DNA from: Paenibacillus sp. 19GGS1-52
GTDB taxonomy: Bacteria > Bacillota > Bacilli > Paenibacillales > Paenibacillaceae
DNA length: 64,000 bases
Reading direction: 5' to 3'
NCBI RefSeq assembly: GCF_022369515.1
Contig: NZ_CP059724.1
Span: forward strand, 2,790,001-2,854,000
Each line of letters starts with the position of its first letter. The stretch's first letter is position 1. The notes under the pieces are model-generated. The model searched no databases and was not told the origin of the DNA. It was given only the letters and a program-made list of their open reading frames with translations. The translations under genes were made by a program, and so were the position numbers. Below are positions 23,505 through 32,134 of the stretch, one piece after another.

Positions 23505-24203
23505 TTGAAATTGGAGCCTAATTATTTAAAATTAAAAGAAATAATTGATAATGACATCAATAAAAAAGTACCGTCAGTATCAAATGAATCGATCATCCAA
23601 AATATGTATCCTGTTTCTAAGAAACTATTTTCATTTTTTGAGCAGCAAAATTCTTACGATACTGCCGCTACAATGTTAGAATTAAAACAGTGGCAGCAAT
23701 TTAAAGGTGACGATAGTAAGCCTTGGAGATATGAAATTAGAGATATCGTTTTAGTAAATCTTGGTGGAACAAATTATGGGTACGAAGCATCTTTTTCTCA
23801 TCCCTGTATTATCTACAAGGAAATGTTTAATGAGGCCATGGTAATTCCGTGCTCTACTGGTCGCTATAAAGTTAAAAGTGATTACATCATAAAAGGTGAA
23901 AGCACAGATGGATTTATTTATAAAACAGGAATCCAATTAGATAAGATCAGAGTTATATCGAAGAAAAGAATTCAAGGAAAAAGATTAGGTAAAGTTGGAA
24001 ATATCAAATTTAATGAAATAACAAATACAATTATTGACCTTTATTTTAATCCAGTAAAAAAAAGAATTGAAAAATTAGAGGAAAATATATCGGACATTAC
24101 TCTCAATAATTTAGAGTTAGCTAGTAGAATATTCGAGCTAGAAGACGAATTACAAAGTCTCAAGAAAGAATTGACAGAAGATAAATTACGTGATACTATT
24201 TAG
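23505..24203 (+). CDS. Protein with a PemK/MazF-like core and coiled-coil tail
   Basis: 232 residues from TTG 23505. The centre (about 75-180) follows the MazF/PemK barrel pattern: EIRDIVLVNLGGTNYGYEAS, SHPCIIYKE, AMVIPCSTG, GFIYKTGIQLDKIRVISKKRI. The substitution of the usual RP.V by HPCII and the altered ivPiT strand make RNase activity uncertain. Residues 1-70 are helical; 185-228 form a coiled coil. No typical antitoxin is adjacent. It may be a retasked MazF-fold protein rather than a toxin. Confidence 0.65.
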   Translation: MKLEPNYLKLKEIIDNDINKKVPSVSNESIIQNMYPVSKKLFSFFEQQNSYDTAATMLELKQWQQFKGDDSKPWRYEIRDIVLVNLGGTNYGYEASFSHPCIIYKEMFNEAMVIPCSTGRYKVKSDYIIKGESTDGFIYKTGIQLDKIRVISKKRIQGKRLGKVGNIKFNEITNTIIDLYFNPVKKRIEKLEENISDITLNNLELASRIFELEDELQSLKKELTEDKLRDTI

Positions 24204-24261
24204 TTACAGAAATATTGATGCGCCTCGTAGCGCCTAGCCATTATGGATTTTTGAGGAAAGG

Positions 24262-24435
24262 GACTCCGCTTCTTGTGGAGTCTTTTTCATTTTATAATAT
24301 CCAAGTCACCTCACATCGAAGTGGCTTTTTTGTTGATGTGCTACACAATAGGCTTTTAACCGGCTGACAAAAGCTTTGCCCAGTAAACAATTGAATAAGT
24401 ATTCCCTGGACTCCTATTATATAGGGGTCTTATTT
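24262..24435 (+). terminator. Three consecutive terminators
   Basis: GACTCC/GGAGTC (24262-24282)+TTTTT; AAGTCAC/GTGGCTT (24303-24327)+TTTT; GACTCCTA/TAGGGGTC (24409-24429)+TTATTT. Together they isolate the early region from the gene at 24465. Confidence 0.75.
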
Positions 24436-24464
24436 GCGTTATCTAATCTGAGGAGGAATTATTA

Positions 24465-24788
24465 ATGAACGAAGAATTTAAAGTTGCCATGCAAGGGAAG
24501 TTTGATAAATTAATGGAACGTATGCTGAAGGAAGTAGACGGTAGAGATGGATTATTTGATCATTTATTAAATGGTGAATTACTTGTCACTGGATTAACAA
24601 CATATGACAGGAGTAAATTCGAGTTAGAGGTCAGTGTTGATTCATACACCGCTCTGTTTGGATATAAAGAACAGGTAATTTATCGTGGGAATGATATCAA
24701 CGTGGCTGATTATGTTCAAGATGGATTACTTGAAGCCTTGAATAACTCAGCATTATTTTGTGATGAAGAGGGAATTTATAGTATGTAA
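24465..24788 (+). CDS. Prophage hypothetical protein
   Basis: 107 residues, acidic and soluble (MNEEFKVAMQGKFDKLMERMLKEVDGRDGLFDHLL...). GAGGAGGAATTATTAATG gives the start. TTTGCGTTATCT just upstream (24433-24444) also occurs, inverted, at 17129-17140. No family recognised. Confidence 0.65.
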   Translation: MNEEFKVAMQGKFDKLMERMLKEVDGRDGLFDHLLNGELLVTGLTTYDRSKFELEVSVDSYTALFGYKEQVIYRGNDINVADYVQDGLLEALNNSALFCDEEGIYSM

Positions 24789-24864
24789 TTCTGTGGTGAA
24801 TCCCAACATCCAAATATCGTAAATCACGACTTTATAAAATACATAATGTTGGAGATATATACAT

Positions 24865-25022
24865 ATGAAAAGTGATAAGCAGCTATTGAAAGAGCATGCT
24901 AATGAAGACTGGTATACCGTTCTAGAGCAAATGGAACAGGATCAAAGCAGGATAAGCAGAAGAGGATCAACAAGCAGATAAAGAAGGACATGATTAAGGC
25001 TGCTAAAGTTAAGGCCGTATAG
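24865..25022 (+). pseudogene. Small gene with an apparent frameshift
   Basis: ATG 24865 opens a frame ending at TAA 24979-24981 (38 residues, MKSDKQLLKEHANEDWYTVLEQ...). An overlapping frame continues with DKQKRINKQIKKDMIKAAKV and ends at TAG 25020-25022, a basic tail that fits the first half. One indel near 24945-24955 would fuse them into about 52 residues. It could be a mutation, a sequencing error or a recoded gene. Confidence 0.45.
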
Positions 25023-25055
25023 GTGTCAAAAGGTATAAAAAGGTATCTCAAATTG

Positions 25056-25085
25056 GGATGGTCTGTTAATCAGGCCGTCCTTTTT
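25056..25085 (+). terminator. 10-bp terminator
   Basis: GGATGGTCTG (25056-25065) pairs with CAGGCCGTCC (25071-25080), followed by TTTTT. Confidence 0.85.
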
Positions 25086-25116
25086 GTGTTACCCATATAA
25101 ATTAGGAGGAATTAAA

Positions 25117-25695
25117 TTGAAACGGAATATTGAAAAAGTGATGCCAAATGGGATTGAAATGTTTTGGAGTGTGCCGAGTTTTGTTGATGGCGAAGGTAAT
25201 GAACGAGTGTTTAGTTATTATTTCGTACATAGTGTTACAGGTGATATCTGGAGTTGTCGTTCTAATCGATATCTTGTGCCAAGTGTTGCGACTGGTGGTT
25301 ACATGTACGTTGGTTTGTTAGATGATTCAGGAAAACAGTTGACAACAGGACAGCATAGATTTGTACTTGCAAGTTCACTTGGTGCATGGGAATTTGAAGA
25401 AACAGGCCATAAGGACAGGGTTCGCTATAACAATAAGCCTAACAATTTATTCCCAACTACTAGAAAAGAGCAGTTTGATAATGAATTACGTGAAGCAGCG
25501 AGAGATAGTAAAATTGGGAAAAGATCAAATAGCGCTGAGTTTAGTGATGATGAGGTCAGAGGCATTAGAAATGAATACAAATCGTGGGTTGGTAAGAGTC
25601 GGTTATATATTCGTGAAGTAGCAGCCAGAACAGGTGTAACGGAACAAACCATCTATTGTATCGTTGATGGTAGGACTTATAAAGATATTATATAG
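25117..25695 (+). CDS. HNH-type homing-endonuclease-like protein
   Basis: 192 residues from TTG 25117 (TAGGAGGAATTAAATTG). The middle resembles an HNH core (GQHRFVLASSLGAW... then YNNKPNNLFPTTRKEQFDN); the usual D-H pair is altered, so activity is doubtful. The C-terminus (about 140-190, SDDEVRGIRNEYKSWV... EVAARTGVTEQTIYCIVDGR) is the helix-turn-helix tail found on phage HNH homing enzymes. It sits between two terminators, typical of a mobile intergenic gene. Confidence 0.7.
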   Translation: MKRNIEKVMPNGIEMFWSVPSFVDGEGNERVFSYYFVHSVTGDIWSCRSNRYLVPSVATGGYMYVGLLDDSGKQLTTGQHRFVLASSLGAWEFEETGHKDRVRYNNKPNNLFPTTRKEQFDNELREAARDSKIGKRSNSAEFSDDEVRGIRNEYKSWVGKSRLYIREVAARTGVTEQTIYCIVDGRTYKDII

Positions 25696-25761
25696 GGTGA
25701 GTGCCTATACATAATTAATATAACACAAATAAAAATGAATGTACATAGGAGGGAAATGTTA

Positions 25762-25878
25762 ATGAAAGAACCTATATATAAGGCTATTGATAAAGTGGAA
25801 TACGTTTACATTCGGGTAATCGGTGGATTCTGTTTGTTCTCTATCTATGAAGCAATTCTTAATCTGGTGCGTGGTTGA
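25762..25878 (+). CDS. Small prophage protein with a hydrophobic centre
   Basis: 38 residues (MKEPIYKAIDKVEYVYIRVIG...) behind TAGGAGGG. The TGA is 1 nt before the ATG of the next gene, so the two are coupled. No family recognised. Confidence 0.5.
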   Translation: MKEPIYKAIDKVEYVYIRVIGGFCLFSIYEAILNLVRG

Positions 25879-25879
25879 T

Positions 25880-26050
25880 ATGAATAATGAATTTGTTATT
25901 GAAATCGGTACTGAATTGTATGAGGTGAATGAATATAGTGTTGCTGAGTATATGGTTGATAAGATGGGTGGCAGTGTAGTGAGCAAGTGGGGTAGTGAGT
26001 TTAAGAGGTATGTAGTGGATGAACATGGAATCGTGAGGTTTGTTGATTAG
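25880..26050 (+). CDS. Small prophage hypothetical protein
   Basis: 56 residues (MNNEFVIEIGTELYEVNEYS...), acidic with beta character. The ribosome site is weak (GGTGCGTGG), and translation probably depends on the preceding small gene ending at 25878. No family recognised. Confidence 0.5.
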   Translation: MNNEFVIEIGTELYEVNEYSVAEYMVDKMGGSVVSKWGSEFKRYVVDEHGIVRFVD

Positions 26051-26064
26051 AGAGTTGGATACAT

Positions 26065-26478
26065 ATGGCACTAAAGAAGCAATGCAGTAAGTCAGGATGC
26101 AATGAGTTATGTGATATGGGTCAGAAGTATTGTGAGAAGCATGTAGATGCTAAGACAGTTAGGCGTGAAGGTAATCGTTACTATGATATGAACATTAGGG
26201 ATAGAGAAGCTGTGGAGTTCTATCGTAGTAAAGAATGGCTGAAGGTTAGAAAGGTAGCATTAGTACGTGACAATTATTTGTGTGTCAAGTGTCTAGAGGA
26301 TATGAAGTTCAGCAGATATGATGTAGTGGATCATATGTTGCCACGTGAATGGTTCCCTGAATTGGCCCTAAGAGTAGATAACCTACAATGTTTGTGCCAC
26401 ATGCACCACAATGGAAAGACTGCTGAAGATGAGAAGAAGTATGGTAAGAGGAACAATAATAATATGAAAAAATATTAA
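26065..26478 (+). CDS. HNH endonuclease upstream of terminase
   Basis: 137 residues. An N-terminal CxxxxC...C pattern is followed by the HNH core: LVRDNYLCVKCLED (zinc pair), VDHMLPREW, NLQCLCHMHHNGKTAEDEKK. Such HNH proteins beside the terminase genes of cos phages nick DNA with terminase during cutting of genome ends. Its position 180 nt before terS fits. Confidence 0.85.
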   Translation: MALKKQCSKSGCNELCDMGQKYCEKHVDAKTVRREGNRYYDMNIRDREAVEFYRSKEWLKVRKVALVRDNYLCVKCLEDMKFSRYDVVDHMLPREWFPELALRVDNLQCLCHMHHNGKTAEDEKKYGKRNNNNMKKY

Positions 26479-26661
26479 ATTTAAAATAAAAAATAAATTA
26501 TTTTTAAAATTCTAGGCACAGGGGGTAGGCAAAAGATTTTTTGCAAACTGATATGACCGCATCGTCCCTATTTTAGCGCGGAAATTCTATCTATGAAATC
26601 TAAAAGGGTATCGGATATACTTAGACTCATTCTAAATACTTGATGAAGGGTGGTGAAAATC
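26479..26661 (+). other. Gap before terS, candidate cos region
   Basis: An AT-only stretch (26475-26508) is followed by a G run GGGGGTAGG (26521-26529) and mixed sequence to the terS ribosome site. In HNH-terminase phages the cohesive-end site normally lies here. The cut position cannot be read from sequence alone. Confidence 0.4.
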
Positions 26662-27150
26662 ATGACAAGACCAAAAGAATCAATTGAGGTTCTATTAGCA
26701 AAGGGTGTATCGAATATTAACAAAGAAGATATTGCACGTAGACGTGAAGAAGAAGCAGCACTTAAACCAAACAATAACAAGACTGATGTTCCTGATTGGT
26801 TAACAGATAAGATTGCACGTAAAGAGTATAGACGTATTGCCAAGGAGTTAACAGAACTCAATTTATTATCTAATCTTGATGTGACTACACTAGCCCAATA
26901 TTGTGCTGCATATGTAAACTATCTAAATGTTTCTAAAGAAATGGAAGGTCAACCTTTTGTTGTTCCGATGGTTAATAAAACTGGTGCGACTAATATGGTT
27001 AAGAATCCTCTGATATCAATCCAACAACAATATGCTATTGAGATGCAAAAGTATTCTATTCAGATGGGATTGACTATTCAATCACGTTTAAAGATGACTC
27101 CACCTAAACCAGAAGAGAAGCCAAAGGGAAAGTTCGATGAATTTGTATGA
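26662..27150 (+). CDS. terS: Terminase small subunit (P27 family)
   Basis: 162 residues: PDWLTDKIARKEYRRIAKELTELNLLSNLDVTTLAQYCAAYVNYL is the P27-type core. The C-terminus is lysine/proline-rich. The ATG at 26662 is preferred to GTG 26650, which lies within the GGGTGGTGA ribosome site. It recognises the packaging start and recruits TerL. Overlaps terL by 4 nt (ATGA). A decayed fragment of a homologue lies at 50002-50138. Confidence 0.9.
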   Translation: MTRPKESIEVLLAKGVSNINKEDIARRREEEAALKPNNNKTDVPDWLTDKIARKEYRRIAKELTELNLLSNLDVTTLAQYCAAYVNYLNVSKEMEGQPFVVPMVNKTGATNMVKNPLISIQQQYAIEMQKYSIQMGLTIQSRLKMTPPKPEEKPKGKFDEFV

Positions 27151-28868
27151 TAATACATGATTATACAACTCAATATGCATTAGATGTGTTGGATGGAACG
27201 ATTATTGCAGGGAATTTAGTTAAATTAGCATGCCAAAGACATCTAAATGATCTACAAAAAGAGGGAACCGAAGGGTTCTCTTTTGTGTTTTCTAGGGAGA
27301 AAGCAGATAGAGCATTCCGTTTCTTTGAAAATTTAAAGTTTACAGATGGTGATATGAGAGGTAAACCAGTTAAATTGGTTGACTTTCAATACTTCATCAT
27401 CGGGAATTTGTTTGGTTGGGTGGATGCTAAGACAGGTTATAGAAGATTCTCTAAGTCATATGTTCAACTTTCACGCAAGCAAGCCAAGAGTTTACTTAAT
27501 TCTGGTATCGCAATTTATACTGCTGGCTTTTGTGGATACCAAAATGCGCAAGTATATACTGTTGCCACGAAGAAAGCACAAGCACGAATTGTATGGGAAC
27601 AAGCTAAAAAGTTTATTGAACAAGATAAAGAATTAGCAGCGCTACATAAGACTTATGATCGTGAAAGTTTAATCAAACATAAAATCAACGGTGGTAAGAT
27701 CGTTGCTTTAGGTAGAGATACAAATAGTATTGATGGATTTGAACCGTACACGGGAATCGTCGATGAACTGCACAGCCATAAGAATAATCAAATGATTAAA
27801 CTGTTGCAGGATGGAACGATTAACTTGCAGGAGAGTTTGATTTCCATTATTACTACGGCTGGATTTGACTTATCACCAACGAATCCATGTGTAATTGAGT
27901 ACGAATATTGTATCAACATACTCAATGGTTTAGGTGATAACGATAGATATTTTAATTATATTGCTCAGATGGATAAAGAAGATGATATTTGGGACAGTAA
28001 AAACTGGGCCAAATGCGCTCCTTTGTCTAGACATATTCCTCACTCTATTAAATCAATGGAAATGTTAGCGATTGAAGCCAAGGATAAAGGTGGAGAAGAA
28101 CTAACAAACTTCATGACAAAGACGCTGAACATATGGACTCATTCAGAAGTGAATGCGTATATCAATCTTGATAAATGGAAAGCATGTGCCTCTGACATGA
28201 CACTAGATAACTTCATAGGTTATGAGGCGGTTATAGGCTTGGATTTATCGAGTGGCGGAGATTTAACGAGTCTAGCTATTGAGATTCCTATTGTTATTGA
28301 TGGAGTACAAAAGTTTTTCATTCACTCTCATTCATTTATTCCAAAGGAGAGATTGCAAGAACATATTAAATCTGACTTGGCTCCCTATGGTACGTGGTTA
28401 AAGGATGGATTATTAACAACAACTCCTGGATATAAGTCTGATTACAAATTCATACTTAAGTATCTTAGAGAACTAAAAGAAACTTATAACATAAAATTTA
28501 AAATGATATGTTATGACCCTCATAATGCCGATGCGTTCTTGAGTGATCTTGAAGATTTTGGTGTTCCAGTAGTTGAGATATTAGCGTCTGCTAGAAATCT
28601 CAATCAACCAACTGTTGATTTTAAATTAGAGGTAGATTCAGGAAATATCATTTACAACAAGGATAGCAAACTTCTATCTTGGTCTGTTGCAAATGCGAAG
28701 CTGGATCATAACTCAATGGGTGAATGCAAAATTGATAAGAATCTTAGAGTTAAAAGAATTGACCCTGTTGATGCTGTCATTGATGCACACAAAATGGCTA
28801 TGCTTCAAAAGAAAGAGTTTGTAATGACAGATGAATACATAGACGATCTCTACAAAGATTACATGTAA
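27147..28868 (+). CDS. terL: Terminase large subunit
   Basis: 573 residues. The N-terminal ATPase has a Walker A-like RKQAKS (110-115, alanine where glycine is usual) and Walker B VDEL (Asp206-Glu207). The C-terminal nuclease shows acidic residues in VIGLDLSSGGDLTSLA, MICYDPHNADAF and VDAVIDAHKMAM. The motor pumps DNA into the head and cuts it. It follows terS and precedes the portal, as in HK97-type phages. Confidence 0.93.
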   Translation: MIIHDYTTQYALDVLDGTIIAGNLVKLACQRHLNDLQKEGTEGFSFVFSREKADRAFRFFENLKFTDGDMRGKPVKLVDFQYFIIGNLFGWVDAKTGYRRFSKSYVQLSRKQAKSLLNSGIAIYTAGFCGYQNAQVYTVATKKAQARIVWEQAKKFIEQDKELAALHKTYDRESLIKHKINGGKIVALGRDTNSIDGFEPYTGIVDELHSHKNNQMIKLLQDGTINLQESLISIITTAGFDLSPTNPCVIEYEYCINILNGLGDNDRYFNYIAQMDKEDDIWDSKNWAKCAPLSRHIPHSIKSMEMLAIEAKDKGGEELTNFMTKTLNIWTHSEVNAYINLDKWKACASDMTLDNFIGYEAVIGLDLSSGGDLTSLAIEIPIVIDGVQKFFIHSHSFIPKERLQEHIKSDLAPYGTWLKDGLLTTTPGYKSDYKFILKYLRELKETYNIKFKMICYDPHNADAFLSDLEDFGVPVVEILASARNLNQPTVDFKLEVDSGNIIYNKDSKLLSWSVANAKLDHNSMGECKIDKNLRVKRIDPVDAVIDAHKMAMLQKKEFVMTDEYIDDLYKDYM

Positions 28869-28881
28869 GGGAGGTGAACAA

Positions 28882-30135
28882 ATGGGACTATTTACAAGTA
28901 AGAAAAAGACAGCATTAAATTCACTTAGAGCGCAAGGCTTAACGTTGGCTGATGCTCAATCATTTCTAGCGGCCTTAAATCTGGATAGTGATATATCAGA
29001 GAATAAATTATACTCAGCAACCTACTACGCTTGTATGGATATCAGGTGTAAAGCTTTGGCTAAACTTCCTATTAAGATTATTAAGACTGGTGAATCAGGA
29101 ACAGAAAAGCAAGATAGCCATTATCTATATTCATTGTTGAAGAGAAGACCTAATCCATATATTTCAACGACTGACTTTCTATTCGCATGTGAGTTTCAAA
29201 AGTTGGAACATGGTAATGCGTTTATATATGCTCCAACAATGAGGGGCAAGGTCACAGGATTATATATTCTGGACAGTACTAGAATGCAGATTGTAATTGA
29301 TAACACAGGTTTATTCTCTACTGACGGAACTGTTAAAGAGAATATGATCTGGTATTCCTACACTGACATCAATGGTAAACAGTATATGTTTAATTATAAA
29401 GAGATTGTTCACCTTAAGAATTTCTCGAAGGATGGAATAGTTGGTACACCAATTAAAAAATATTTGGCTGAAACAATTCAGAATGAACAATACGCAAGTA
29501 AGTTCACCAACAATTATTGGAAGAATGGTGTTCAAGGTCGCGCAGTATTACAGTACACAGGTGATATTGGAGCAACAGAACGTGAAAAGATGCGGGGAAT
29601 ATTTGAGAGTATGGTTAGTGGTGTTAAAAACTCAGGTCGAATCATACCTGTTGCAATGGGTTATGAGTTGAAAGAGTTTAATCCTAAACTAGTTGATTCT
29701 CAATTCTTTGAACTCTCAGGAATGACAATCAAGCATATAGCGAACGCTTTTGGTGTGAAGCTATATCAATTGAACAGTCTTGAACAGTCTACATACTCAA
29801 ATATAGAATCGCAGAATAGAGCGTTCCTATCAGATACTTTGGAGATTGTACTAGTTTCGTATGAACAAGAGTTTGAATATAAACTTCTGACAACTAAAGA
29901 GTTGAGTGGCGGTTATAGTATTCGCTTTAATCTTGATGGTATGTTGCGTTCTGACTTAGCAACTAGAATGACTACTTATCAAGCTGCTATTCAGAATGGT
30001 GTTTATACTCCAGCAGATGCACGAAGACTGGAAGACATGCCGTTCATTGAAGGTAGTGACGTACTAGTATTCAATGGTGCTTTGATCCCTGTTGCAAACG
30101 CAGGAAAACAAGTTGCTGTTCCAGCGGCTAAGTAA
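28882..30135 (+). CDS. HK97-type portal protein
   Basis: 417 residues matching the HK97 portal layout: YYACMDIRCKALAKLPIKII, RRPNPYISTTDFLFACEFQKLEHGNAFIY, and IKHIANAFGVKLYQLNSLEQSTYSNIESQNRAFLSDTL. The portal forms the dodecameric DNA entry ring. GGGAGGTGAAC before the ATG. Confidence 0.93.
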   Translation: MGLFTSKKKTALNSLRAQGLTLADAQSFLAALNLDSDISENKLYSATYYACMDIRCKALAKLPIKIIKTGESGTEKQDSHYLYSLLKRRPNPYISTTDFLFACEFQKLEHGNAFIYAPTMRGKVTGLYILDSTRMQIVIDNTGLFSTDGTVKENMIWYSYTDINGKQYMFNYKEIVHLKNFSKDGIVGTPIKKYLAETIQNEQYASKFTNNYWKNGVQGRAVLQYTGDIGATEREKMRGIFESMVSGVKNSGRIIPVAMGYELKEFNPKLVDSQFFELSGMTIKHIANAFGVKLYQLNSLEQSTYSNIESQNRAFLSDTLEIVLVSYEQEFEYKLLTTKELSGGYSIRFNLDGMLRSDLATRMTTYQAAIQNGVYTPADARRLEDMPFIEGSDVLVFNGALIPVANAGKQVAVPAAK

Positions 30136-30148
30136 GGGAGGTGATAAA

Positions 30149-30871
30149 TTGAAACATAAGTATATGCAAATTAAAAACGTTACTAATGATAGCGCCGATA
30201 TCTACTTTTATGGGGATATCGTAAATAGCGCTTGGGATAAATGGACTGAAGCGGATACAGCACCAGAAGACGTATTAGCTATTCTAGAGCAAGCTAAAGA
30301 TAAGCCTAGTCTAAACATATATGTAAACAGTGGTGGTGGTTCTGTCTTTGGTGGTATAGCAATTTATAATATTCTCAAACGTTTTCAGGGATTTAAAACT
30401 GTATATGTTGATGCTTTGGCCGGGTCTATCGCATCCGTGATTGCAATGGTTGGAGACAGAATCATTATCCCATCGAATTCATATTTGATGATTCATAAAC
30501 CTTGGAATATGGCTGTTGGCAATAGTATTGATTTCCGGAAAATGGCTGATGATTTGGATAGAATTGAAGCTGGAATTATGAATGTCTATGCTGAGAAACT
30601 TAAAGAAGGCGTTGATATTGCGACAATCCAACAAATGGTAGACGCTGAAACATGGTTGAACGGGAATGAAGCTGCTAAGTATTTCAATATTGAAGTTTCA
30701 GAAGCAAATGATATCGCTGCATGTATCAGTGATAACTTCAAAAATTACATAAACGTACCAGAAACATTGGTTGTTGCAGAGGTTGAACCAGAAGAAGTAC
30801 ATAGTTTAGAAGTAGTACAGGTTGATGAGGATGAAATCATAAGAATGCAGATGCAATTACAGTTACTATAA
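30149..30871 (+). CDS. ClpP-type prohead protease
   Basis: 240 residues from TTG 30149 (GGGAGGTGATAAA). The ClpP-like centre has SGGGSVFGGIAIYN, catalytic serine in GSIASVIAM (Ser96) and histidine in MIHKPW (His116). It matures the capsid by trimming its N-terminal scaffold part. A terminator lies between it and the capsid gene. Confidence 0.9.
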   Translation: MKHKYMQIKNVTNDSADIYFYGDIVNSAWDKWTEADTAPEDVLAILEQAKDKPSLNIYVNSGGGSVFGGIAIYNILKRFQGFKTVYVDALAGSIASVIAMVGDRIIIPSNSYLMIHKPWNMAVGNSIDFRKMADDLDRIEAGIMNVYAEKLKEGVDIATIQQMVDAETWLNGNEAAKYFNIEVSEANDIAACISDNFKNYINVPETLVVAEVEPEEVHSLEVVQVDEDEIIRMQMQLQLL

Positions 30872-30876
30872 GCGGC

Positions 30877-30905
30877 TCCTATAACAAATGTTATGGGGCT
30901 TTTTT
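30877..30905 (+). terminator. Terminator between protease and capsid genes
   Basis: TCCTATAAC (30877-30885) pairs with GTTATGGGG (30890-30898), followed by CTTTTTT. It may be partial, reducing read-through into the late region or defining a separate capsid transcript. Confidence 0.7.
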
Positions 30906-30945
30906 GTTGTGAAAAAAACCAAAATTAGAATGGAGATTAAATTAT

Positions 30946-32100
30946 ATGAAACATATTGACGAATTGAAAAACTCTTTGGAAGCTGCAAAGACTGAAGCCC
31001 AGACTCTATTGAATGCTAAAAATACTGTAGCTGCTCAAGCAAAGATGGATGAAATTAATGACCTAAAAGCAAGCATTAAAATTCAGGAACAACTCGATAT
31101 CGAAGCACTAGAAGACGCACAAAACAAAATTGAAACTGAAAAGGTGGACAATAAGATGGATGAAAAGAACACTAAACAAACAGCAAATTCTGTACGAGCA
31201 TTGATTAAAAAGGGTATGGGCAAACGTTTGACTGAAGCCGAAAATGCTTTGCTGATTCCTGCTTCTGGTAATGGTACTAGCGGTGAAGGCTACCTATTGC
31301 CACAAGATATTAATACAATTATCGTTGAAAAGATTCGTCAATATAAATCTTTCCGTGATGTGTTGGGTTATATTCCAACTACTGCCCTGAGTGGTTCTTT
31401 CCCTGTAGAATCTTTTGAAACTCTTTCTGAATTAGTAGATTTTACAGATGGTGTTGATGGCACCGAGGCATCTGACGTAACATTTACAACTGTCTCATTC
31501 AAACTGAAAGAAAAAGGCGCTCTTATTACGTTGTCAAATACTTTGCTTGCTATGACTGATAATGCTTTGATTCAGTACATTGCTGGTGTATTCGCTAAGA
31601 AAGCAGTTGTTACTGAAAATAAAATGGCTATTGCTGCACTGAAACTAGGAAAGACTTCTAAAGCAATCGCTGACTGGAAAGCTCTGAAGAAATCTATTAA
31701 CGTTGATCTCGACGAAGGTGTGAAGTATGGCGCTTGTGTCTGCACAAATCAGGATGGATTCGACATGTTGGATTCTGCCCTTGATGAATATGGTCGCCCT
31801 GTACTGCAACCGAACCCTGCCCTACCTACTAGTCGTCTATTTATGGGATATCCAGTACATGTATTCTCTGGCTCTTTGCTTCCTACCCTTGGAACTACTA
31901 CAAAGAAAGCACCAATTTTCTACGGTAATGTAATGGAGGGCGCTAAGTTTGTTGATGCTGGAGCCTATGAATTTGCAACATCTTCTGAAGCTGGCTTCAA
32001 ATCCAACACCACTATTGCACGTATAATTACTCATCTTGACGCAGTTCAAACAGACGCTTCAGACAAAATGTATATTTTCGGTGAAATCACACTTGCATAA
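30946..32100 (+). CDS. HK97-type major capsid protein
   Basis: 384 residues. The first 90 are a charged coiled coil (the built-in scaffold), then the capsid fold: SGEGYLLPQDINTIIVEKIRQYKSFRDVL, LITLSNTLLAMTDNALIQYI, and a C-terminal P-domain with GYPVHVFSGSLLP. The N-terminal part is expected to be removed by the preceding ClpP-type protease. TGGAG lies 12 nt upstream. Confidence 0.93.
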   Translation: MKHIDELKNSLEAAKTEAQTLLNAKNTVAAQAKMDEINDLKASIKIQEQLDIEALEDAQNKIETEKVDNKMDEKNTKQTANSVRALIKKGMGKRLTEAENALLIPASGNGTSGEGYLLPQDINTIIVEKIRQYKSFRDVLGYIPTTALSGSFPVESFETLSELVDFTDGVDGTEASDVTFTTVSFKLKEKGALITLSNTLLAMTDNALIQYIAGVFAKKAVVTENKMAIAALKLGKTSKAIADWKALKKSINVDLDEGVKYGACVCTNQDGFDMLDSALDEYGRPVLQPNPALPTSRLFMGYPVHVFSGSLLPTLGTTTKKAPIFYGNVMEGAKFVDAGAYEFATSSEAGFKSNTTIARIITHLDAVQTDASDKMYIFGEITLA

Positions 32101-32134
32101 GTGACTGTGATGGAGTCACAAAGGAGTGGCTAAA

